NCBI GenBank assembly: GCA_948505485.1
Contig: CAOPQH010000012.1
Span: 13,734 to 20,024, forward strand
Origin: an uncultured Clostridia bacterium
Lineage (GTDB): Bacteria > Bacillota > Clostridia > TANB77 > CAG-508
Direction: 5' to 3'
Length of the DNA: 6,291 nucleotides
Both the position numbers and the translations under genes were made by a program. Positions 1-4,695 of the stretch are shown piece after piece; the first letter of the stretch is position 1, and every line of letters begins with the position of its first letter. The notes beneath the pieces are model-generated. The model was given only the letters and a program-made list of their open reading frames with translations, searched no databases and was not told where the DNA came from.

Positions 1-77
1 CACCACCACCACAAGGAGGAGGCGAAAACGATCCACCACCACCACAAGGAGGAGAAGAAAACGATCCGCCTCCACCA
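1..77 (+). repeat. 33-bp in-frame tandem repeat encoding PPPPQGGEEND units
   Basis: One nearly complete unit (1-32), one full unit (33-65) and the start of a degenerate third (66-77, PPPP then NEEN) are visible. Units 1 and 2 differ at two neighbouring codons or fewer (GGC GAA against GAA GAA after GGA GGA). The unit length is a multiple of three, so gain or loss of copies would keep the reading frame. More copies may lie to the left of the window. The stretch is far richer in G+C than the rest of the window because of CCA, CCG and GGA codons. Confidence 0.85.
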
Positions 78-896
78 AATGAAGAGAATGGTCGTATAGA
101 TTTCAACCAAAAAAATGCACGTGTAAAAATTGTAATGGGAAAAAATCCTTCAATTCAAATAAATGATAATTTAGCAATTGAAATATTTGATATAAAACCA
201 AAATATATAAAACAAGGATTAAATTTATCAATAGAAGAAAAAGCTACATTAATACAAAAGTATATAGAAAGTAAAAATGATCAACTTTTTGTATTAGAAA
301 TGTTAAAGAAAAAAGAATTTGATATATCAATATTAAATGCTATAGATAAAGCACCAAAAACTTTATCTGATGCAGATAAAAAAAGTATTGCAAAACAATA
401 TTTGGATCAAACAATGCAACCAGATCCAGACAATGATATATCAATAGAATATGATGTTGATTCTTTATCAAAGGTAAGTATTTTTAAAAGATTATTTAGA
501 ACAAAAGGTGAATTAAACAATCAAGAAAAATTTGATATTCTTTCATATGCAGATGCTGCAGAAAAGAGAGGAATTGCAACGAAAAATGGAGAATATAAAG
601 TAGGAAAAAAAGAAAAACTAATATCATTTTTTACTAGAAAACAAGCTTTATATTTACCTTCAGAACAAGATATAGAATTTGCATATGAATATAATGACAA
701 TTTATATGGAAAAGAAGAAAATAAAAAGGATTTTAAGGAAAGTTTAAAAGTGTCAAAAGAAAAATTTGAAGATAAAAAGGATAAAAAACAGTTTGCAAAA
801 TTTGCAAACGATCAAAGAAATCAAAAAGATCAATCAAATAAAGCTAATAAAATAATTTTAACAATGATTGGATTAGAAGATGGTGAAGAAAGATAA
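1..896 (+). CDS. C-terminal part of an unrecognised protein with a proline-rich repeat linker (5' partial)
   Basis: The reading frame is open from the left edge (first full codon at 3) to a TAA at 894-896, giving 297 visible residues. The ATG at 135 is internal: no Shine-Dalgarno sequence precedes it, and the frame continues upstream without a stop. The first ~29 residues are a low-complexity proline-rich linker built on an 11-residue repeat (PPPPQGGEEND). After it come about 265 residues, mostly predicted helical and charged. The last ~80 residues are very rich in Lys, Glu, Asp and Asn and probably form a helical or disordered tail. No transmembrane segment is visible, and the visible part contains no Cys, His or Trp. 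A Pro-rich linker usually joins domains, so an N-terminal domain or anchor probably lies outside the window. I recognise no family and assign no function. A strong hairpin terminator follows 25 bases after the stop. Confidence 0.85.
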   Translation, partial: PPPQGGGENDPPPPQGGEENDPPPPNEENGRIDFNQKNARVKIVMGKNPSIQINDNLAIEIFDIKPKYIKQGLNLSIEEKATLIQKYIESKNDQLFVLEMLKKKEFDISILNAIDKAPKTLSDADKKSIAKQYLDQTMQPDPDNDISIEYDVDSLSKVSIFKRLFRTKGELNNQEKFDILSYADAAEKRGIATKNGEYKVGKKEKLISFFTRKQALYLPSEQDIEFAYEYNDNLYGKEENKKDFKESLKVSKEKFEDKKDKKQFAKFANDQRNQKDQSNKANKIILTMIGLEDGEER

Positions 897-920
897 AAAT
901 TTAATATAAAAAAAGTAAAG

Positions 921-968
921 AAAAGTGCATTTCAGTATCAAAAAAATGTGATATTGAAATGCACTTTT
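921..968 (+). terminator. Intrinsic terminator, 20-bp stem, probably bidirectional
   Basis: Arms 921-940 and 949-968 pair over 20 base pairs with a single G-U wobble (935/954) around an 8-nt loop (AAAAAATG). On the + strand the 3' arm ends in TTTT followed by ATATAG, a short U tract. On the - strand the exit side reads CTTTACTTTTTTT, a better U tract. It lies 25 bases after the stop of the partial upstream gene and before the trhA promoter, so it separates the two transcription units. No - strand gene is visible that would need it. Confidence 0.85.
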
Positions 969-995
969 ATATAGATAAAGCTTTTATTTTAAATA

Positions 996-1024
996 TTGAC
1001 AATGAAGATAAATTATGCTAGGCT
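996..1024 (+). promoter_or_regulatory. Predicted sigma-A-type promoter of trhA
   Basis: A perfect -35 TTGACA (996-1001) is followed by a 17-bp spacer and a weak -10 TAGGCT (1019-1024), which is helped by an extended TGC just before it (1016-1018). The predicted transcription start near 1031 gives a leader of about 110 nt before the trhA start codon. The weak -10 lowers confidence, but no better site is seen in 969-1139. Confidence 0.6.
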
Positions 1025-1049
1025 AGATAAATAAAGAAATCCTTTATAC

Positions 1050-1116
1050 TTTACATTAAATTTTCTTTTACAATCATTTATTTAATGTAAAACTGACTTA
1101 TAAAATTGATTGTAAA
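1050..1116 (+). promoter_or_regulatory. Interleaved inverted repeats in the trhA leader (candidate pseudoknot or operator cluster)
   Basis: A 12-bp perfect inverted repeat pairs 1050-1061 with 1080-1091. A second, 10-bp perfect one pairs 1067-1076 with 1107-1116. The left arm of the second lies inside the loop of the first and its right arm lies outside, which is H-type pseudoknot topology. The outer edges of all four arms read TTTACA (1050, 1067) or TGTAAA (1086, 1111), so they could instead be half-sites for a DNA-binding regulator. The block ends 10 nt before the trhA ribosome binding site. No known riboswitch class is recognised. Confidence 0.5.
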
Positions 1117-1139
1117 TATATTATGCGAGGAGAAAGTTT

Positions 1140-1814
1140 ATGGAAAGAACAAGATTAAGAGATAGAATATTACCAAACTATACTAAAGGAGAAGAAATTT
1201 TTAATATGACTTCTCATATTATAGGAACAGTTTTAGGTATAATAACAACAGTTTTATGTGTAGTATTTGCTACAATGAGAGAAAATGTATATGGAATAGT
1301 AAGTGGGGCTATATTTGGAGTCACAATGACAATTTTATATACAATGTCTAGTATATATCATGGTCTAAATCCTAAAGTAAAAGCTAAAAAAGTTTTTCAA
1401 GTGTTAGATCATTGCTCAATATTTTTACTAATAGCAGGAGCATATACACCTTTTGCATTATGTACTTTAAGACAATATAATAGTGCATTAGGTTGGAGCA
1501 TATTTGGAATTATATGGGGAGTAGCTATATTAGGTATTGTACTTAACTCAATAGATTTAAAAAAATACAAAATATTTTCGATGGTATGCTATTTAGTAAT
1601 GGGATGGTGTATTATTTGTAAAGTTAATATTTTACCACAATTGTTAGGAAACAAAGGATTTGTATTATTATTATTAGGGGGAATAATATATACAATAGGA
1701 GCAATTTTATATGCATTAGGAAAAAAACATAAATATATTCATTCAATTTTTCATTTGTGTATATTCTTTGCAAGTTTATTACATTTCTTGTGTATTTTAT
1801 TATATGTAATGTAA
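1140..1814 (+). CDS. trhA: Hemolysin III / TrhA family (PAQR) membrane protein
   Basis: This 224-residue polytopic protein has about seven hydrophobic helices, the normal size and layout of bacterial hemolysin III proteins. The conserved PAQR/CREST metal-site pattern is present: S70-x3-H74 in the SSIYH motif, D90-H91 followed by the hallmark IAGAYTPF (98-105), and H201-x3-H205 in the last helices. H26 sits in the usual N-terminal SHIIG segment. The family is related to adiponectin receptors and is thought to be a Zn-dependent membrane hydrolase-like fold. The 'hemolysin' name comes from a Bacillus cereus homologue, while the E. coli member has been tied to membrane lipid homeostasis. The start at ATG 1140 is set by GAGGAG (1127-1132), 7 nt upstream. 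The gene has its own predicted promoter and a structured leader, and is followed after 15 nt by a terminator-like hairpin. Family assignment is firm; the substrate is unknown. Confidence 0.95.
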   Translation: MERTRLRDRILPNYTKGEEIFNMTSHIIGTVLGIITTVLCVVFATMRENVYGIVSGAIFGVTMTILYTMSSIYHGLNPKVKAKKVFQVLDHCSIFLLIAGAYTPFALCTLRQYNSALGWSIFGIIWGVAILGIVLNSIDLKKYKIFSMVCYLVMGWCIICKVNILPQLLGNKGFVLLLLGGIIYTIGAILYALGKKHKYIHSIFHLCIFFASLLHFLCILLYVM

Positions 1815-1829
1815 AAGTCACAAAAATAG

Positions 1830-1875
1830 AACTTCTTTCATATTATACAAAAAATATGAAGGGAGTTTATTTTTT
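1830..1875 (+). terminator. Hairpin plus T6 after trhA, overlapping the peroxiredoxin ribosome binding site
   Basis: Arms 1830-1844 and 1853-1867 form a 15-bp stem with two G-U wobbles and an 8-nt loop, followed by TTATTTTTT. The last T run (1870-1875) touches the ATG of the peroxiredoxin gene at 1876. The only Shine-Dalgarno candidate for that gene, AAGGGAG (1859-1865), is inside the 3' arm. The element therefore serves as the trhA terminator and may also be an attenuator or translational lid for the peroxiredoxin gene. Confidence 0.75.
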
Positions 1876-2607
1876 ATGGATTATGAATTGATGATGAACG
1901 GAAATGTAAAAATAGGGCAAAAGGCGCCAGATTTTGAAGCAATAACTACTTGTGGAAAAGTATGTTTAAATGATTATAAAGGAAAATGGTTAGTATTATT
2001 TTCACATCCTGGAGATTTTACCCCAGTGTGCACTACAGAAATGATAGCTTTAGCAAGAGCATATACATATTTTGAACAATTAAATACGAGCTTATTAGGC
2101 TTAAGTGTTGATAGTAATAGCTCACATTTAGCATGGATGTATGATATTTATTGTAAAACAGGAATAAAAATACCATTTCCAATAATAGCGGACAGAAATG
2201 GAGAAATAGCAAGAAAATATGGGATGATATCAAGTGATGTAAGTAATACTGAAACAGTCAGAAATGTTTTTATAATAGATGATAAAGGAATAATAAGAAC
2301 TATATTAATATATCCATTAAATGTAGGAAGATTTATTCCAGAAATAATAAGAACAGTGCAAGCATTACAAATGGCAGATTGTAGCAAAGGATCTACACCT
2401 GCAAATTGGATGCCAGGTCAACCAGTTATTGTATCTCCACCTAAAACATATTGTGAGCTAGAGGAAAGGCAAAAATATATTCAAGAAAATAATAATGGCA
2501 TAAGTTGGTATTTAAGTTTTAAAAATCCAGATGAAAACTGCGTAAACAAATTAAAAGATTGTAAAAAAGATGCTATAGATGAAAAGTGTAAATGTAAAGA
2601 AACTTAA
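1876..2607 (+). CDS. Peroxiredoxin, Prx6 (1-Cys-like) family, with Cys-rich C-terminal tail
   Basis: This 243-residue cytosolic thiol peroxidase reduces H2O2, organic hydroperoxides and peroxynitrite. The AhpC/TSA thioredoxin fold starts at GQKAPDF (14-20). The active site SHPGDFTPVCTTE (43-55) contains the P45-x3-T49-x2-C52 motif with peroxidatic Cys52, and Arg129 in VRNVFIIDD completes the site. YPLNVGRF (146-153) and NWMPGQPVIVSPP (177-189) mark the long Prx6 C-terminal arm, as in archaeal-type peroxiredoxins. The oddity is the tail: Cys193, 222, 229, 238 and 240 with many lysines, ending CKCKET. One of these could act as a resolving cysteine, as in Aeropyrum-type enzymes, or the tail could bind metal. 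The start at 1876 is supported by AAGGGAG 10 nt upstream, a long spacing and inside a hairpin. The ATGs at 1891 and 1894 have no ribosome binding site. No terminator follows, so transcripts may run into the next small gene. Confidence 0.95.
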   Translation: MDYELMMNGNVKIGQKAPDFEAITTCGKVCLNDYKGKWLVLFSHPGDFTPVCTTEMIALARAYTYFEQLNTSLLGLSVDSNSSHLAWMYDIYCKTGIKIPFPIIADRNGEIARKYGMISSDVSNTETVRNVFIIDDKGIIRTILIYPLNVGRFIPEIIRTVQALQMADCSKGSTPANWMPGQPVIVSPPKTYCELEERQKYIQENNNGISWYLSFKNPDENCVNKLKDCKKDAIDEKCKCKET

Positions 2608-2621
2608 AAAATAAAAAAATA

Positions 2622-2650
2622 TTGATAAATAAAACAATAAATGATATAAT
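2622..2650 (+). promoter_or_regulatory. Near-consensus promoter of the 54-codon ORF
   Basis: TTGATA (2622-2627), a 17-bp spacer and TATAAT (2645-2650), with an extended TGA at 2642-2644, make this the best promoter in the window. The predicted start near 2657 leaves a leader of about 26 nt that carries the AAGGAG site. The decamer ATATAATATT occurs twice, at 2644-2653 and 2655-2664, an 11-bp period that duplicates the -10 box. Confidence 0.8.
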
Positions 2651-2682
2651 ATTAATATAATATTTACAAGGAGAAGATAGAA

Positions 2683-2847
2683 ATGAAAAAAGAGATTTTT
2701 GATGATTTTAATTTTAGAGATGATATTGAATTAATGAACTTAGAACATAAAATGCAAAACCAACAACTAACTAATAATGAACAAAACATAGGATTTAATT
2801 CGGATTTTTTATACAATAATATAGAAAAAGAAGAAAAAAAGTGGTAA
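2683..2847 (+). CDS. 54-residue small protein or leader peptide upstream of the ABC exporter
   Basis: ATG 2683 to TAA 2845-2847 encodes 54 residues, starting MKKEIFDDFNFRDD and ending IEKEEKKW. It is supported as a real gene by an AAGGAG site (2668-2673) 9 nt before the ATG, a near-consensus promoter and a terminator at its end. The product is acidic and polar, with about 9 Asn, 7 Glu and 5 Asp, no Cys, no signal peptide and no transmembrane segment. I do not recognise the sequence. The stop codon lies in the loop of the terminator and the final codons form its 5' arm, an unusual overlap for an ordinary gene. The ORF is followed directly by a heterodimeric ABC exporter, which recalls the Bacillus subtilis bmrB leader ORF ahead of bmrC-bmrD. 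A leader-peptide role is therefore plausible; an independent small protein is the alternative. Confidence 0.75.
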   Translation: MKKEIFDDFNFRDDIELMNLEHKMQNQQLTNNEQNIGFNSDFLYNNIEKEEKKW

Positions 2848-2862
2848 TATGCCACTTTTTTT
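2834..2862 (+). terminator. Terminator overlapping the stop codon of the small ORF
   Basis: The arms are A7-GTGG (2834-2844) and CCAC-T7 (2852-2862), an 11-bp stem whose outer part is the A7/T7 run, with a 7-nt loop (TAATATG). The TAA stop (2845-2847) is in the loop. A ribosome at the stop codon would cover the 5' arm and prevent folding, so termination should depend on translation. The symmetric A and T runs would let it act in both directions. Confidence 0.75.
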
Positions 2863-2863
2863 G

Positions 2864-2892
2864 TTGCATTATAAATATTCTTTTGATATAAT
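2864..2892 (+). promoter_or_regulatory. Predicted promoter of the ABC exporter operon
   Basis: TTGCAT (2864-2869), a 17-bp spacer and a perfect TATAAT (2887-2892) preceded by TGA (extended -10) form a good promoter. It begins one base after the T run of the preceding terminator. The predicted start near 2899 leaves a leader of about 29 nt. The -35 is only half-consensus, so an activator or read-through from upstream may contribute. Confidence 0.7.
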
Positions 2893-2898
2893 ATCAAA
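2882..2898 (+). promoter_or_regulatory. 17-bp perfect palindrome over the -10 box (candidate operator)
   Basis: TTTGATAT-A-ATATCAAA is a perfect 8-1-8 dyad that encloses the TATAAT hexamer and ends at the predicted transcription start. A repressor bound here would block RNA polymerase. The regulator is not in the window. Some of the symmetry comes from the AT-rich -10 itself, but the flanking TTTG/CAAA arms are not needed for promoter function. Confidence 0.5.
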
Positions 2899-2927
2899 TA
2901 TATTTAGTACATAAGAAGAGAGAAAAA

Positions 2928-4673
2928 ATGAAAAAAGTTATAATTGAGTCTTTAAAATCATATAAATGGAAAATATTATTACAAGTAGCGTTGATTACTT
3001 TAAATATATATTTACTAACATGGCCAGCCAAAATAATTGGAAATATTGTAGATCTATTATATGACATTCCAAATAATAAACAATATATTTTATTAAACAC
3101 ATATTACTTAGTAGGAATATGCGTATTTTTGTTGTTTGTAAGAGTTACTTGGAAATATTATGAAGGATATATTGCTAGAGGATTCGAAAAAGATATAAAA
3201 GATAAGTTGTTTGAAAGATTTCAAAAAATAAAAACAGCAAAACTCCAAAAAATAAAAAATGGGGAAATAATGTCATATTTCGTAAAAGATACAAATGAAA
3301 TAAGATCGGCAGTATATAGGATTTTATCACATGGCACTAGAGTTTTAACTACATTTATTATTGTAACAGGAACTATGATTCAAGGTGTAAATTTAAAATT
3401 AACTCTAGTAACATTATGTCCAATTTTAGTAACATCATATATTATAGTAAAATTAAAAGCATATGTAGAAAAAAGCTTTAAAAAATCACAAGATCAATTT
3501 ACTTTACTTTCTGAATATGTACAAGAAAGTACTGATAGTATAAGAACAACAAAAGCCTATTCATGTGAAGGAGAACAATTAAAAGAATTTATTAGAAAAA
3601 ACAGAAAATTAAGAAGCAACAATAATGAAGTTGATGTATATTCAAACTTATTATCAACATGTTTAAGTATATGTTTTGGACTATGTTATGGGATATCACT
3701 TTTATATGGTTCAAAATTAGTTTTAGAAGGTCAAATAACAATAGGAGAATTTGTTGCATTTAATGGATATATAGGATTATTTGAAGGACCTGTATCATGG
3801 GTTCCGCCATTGATAGCTAGATTTAAAAGAGCACAAATATCATACGGAAGACTAGAAAAAGTATTTGAATTAGAAAGAGAAAAAATATCAGTTAAAAGTA
3901 AAAAAGTAAAAGAAAAGTTAGATGGAAAAATAGAAATAAACAATTTAACTTTTAACTATTCAGGATATTTAGAGCCAGCTTTGAAAGATATAAATTTAAA
4001 AATTGAAAAAGGGCAAACATTAGGAATAATAGGTACAATTGGTAGCGGTAAAACTACACTTATGAATTTACTTACAAGACTATATAATGTAGAAAGAGAA
4101 AAAATATTTATAGATGATAAAGATATAAATGACATTCCACTAGAAGTAATAAGAAATAATATATGTTATATAACGCAAGATAACTTTTTATTTTCATCAA
4201 CTTTAAAAAACAATATAAATTTATTTAGAGATGAATATGAAGATGATGAAATTGAAGATAGTACGAAAAAAGCAATAATATATGAAGAAATATCAAATAT
4301 GACTGATGGAATTCATACAGTTATAGGAGAAAGAGGAACAGATTTATCTGGTGGTCAAAAGCAAAGAATTGTTATATCAAGAGCATTTCTAAAACAAAGT
4401 AATATTGTAATATTAGATGATACTTTTTCTGCTCTTGACAACAGAACAGAACAACGTTTACTAAAAAATATTAAAAGTTTAACTGAAGGAAAAACTTGCA
4501 TTATAATTTCTAATAGAATATCTGATGTAAAACATAGTGACAACATTATAGTATTAGATAATGGAGAAATTATAGAAAATGGAACACATGAAGAATTGCT
4601 AAATAAACGAGGGGAATATTATAATTATTACAAACAACAATCTACAAAAAAAGAAGAAAACTTTTTAAATTGA
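2928..4673 (+). CDS. ABC exporter half-transporter with degenerate ATP site (BmrC/TM287-like)
   Basis: This 581-residue protein is full length for a type IV ABC exporter half: a six-helix membrane domain (about 1-300; hydrophobic segments near 16-35, 60-76, 138-152, 158-175, 242-262, 272-294) then a nucleotide-binding domain. Visible motifs are A-loop Tyr344, Walker A GTIGSGKT (369-376), Q-loop Gln417, canonical signature LSGGQ (473-477), Walker B VILDD (494-498) and D-loop SALD. The catalytic Glu after Walker B is Asp498, and the switch His is Asn529 (IISNRIS), so this subunit's own Walker site should hydrolyse ATP poorly. This is the pattern of the non-catalytic partner in heterodimeric multidrug exporters. 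Start ATG 2928 follows a weak purine-rich site (AAGAAGAGAG). It ends in TGA, 22 nt before the partner gene. The substrate is not readable from sequence; drugs, lipids or peptides are all possible. Confidence 0.95.
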   Translation: MKKVIIESLKSYKWKILLQVALITLNIYLLTWPAKIIGNIVDLLYDIPNNKQYILLNTYYLVGICVFLLFVRVTWKYYEGYIARGFEKDIKDKLFERFQKIKTAKLQKIKNGEIMSYFVKDTNEIRSAVYRILSHGTRVLTTFIIVTGTMIQGVNLKLTLVTLCPILVTSYIIVKLKAYVEKSFKKSQDQFTLLSEYVQESTDSIRTTKAYSCEGEQLKEFIRKNRKLRSNNNEVDVYSNLLSTCLSICFGLCYGISLLYGSKLVLEGQITIGEFVAFNGYIGLFEGPVSWVPPLIARFKRAQISYGRLEKVFELEREKISVKSKKVKEKLDGKIEINNLTFNYSGYLEPALKDINLKIEKGQTLGIIGTIGSGKTTLMNLLTRLYNVEREKIFIDDKDINDIPLEVIRNNICYITQDNFLFSSTLKNNINLFRDEYEDDEIEDSTKKAIIYEEISNMTDGIHTVIGERGTDLSGGQKQRIVISRAFLKQSNIVILDDTFSALDNRTEQRLLKNIKSLTEGKTCIIISNRISDVKHSDNIIVLDNGEIIENGTHEELLNKRGEYYNYYKQQSTKKEENFLN

Positions 4674-4695
4674 TATATCTAAAAAGGAGATACAT

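Noticed and set aside
1..65. Tandem repeat as a CRISPR array
   Set aside because: The units are contiguous with no spacers, and the 33-bp period is in frame with a coding region.
135..137. ATG at 135 as the start of the first gene
   Set aside because: No Shine-Dalgarno sequence precedes it and the same frame is open to the left edge through a clearly coding proline-rich repeat.
1140..1814. Annotation as a secreted haemolytic toxin
   Set aside because: The protein is a PAQR-fold integral membrane protein; the hemolysin III name is historical and there is no toxin-like export or pore-forming module.
1624..2387. Shorter - strand open frames opposite trhA and the peroxiredoxin gene
   Set aside because: They encode low-complexity hydrophobic strings complementary to well-supported genes and have no start signals.
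2664..3100. - strand open frames opposite the small ORF and the exporter leader
   Set aside because: They run through the promoters and terminator of the + strand units and lack start signals; the + strand ORF has a complete expression context.
4671..4682. TGA read as tryptophan (Mycoplasma-type code), extending the first ABC protein by WYI to a TAA
   Set aside because: All tryptophans in the window's genes use TGG, and the TGA falls at the normal family end, just before the partner's ribosome binding site.
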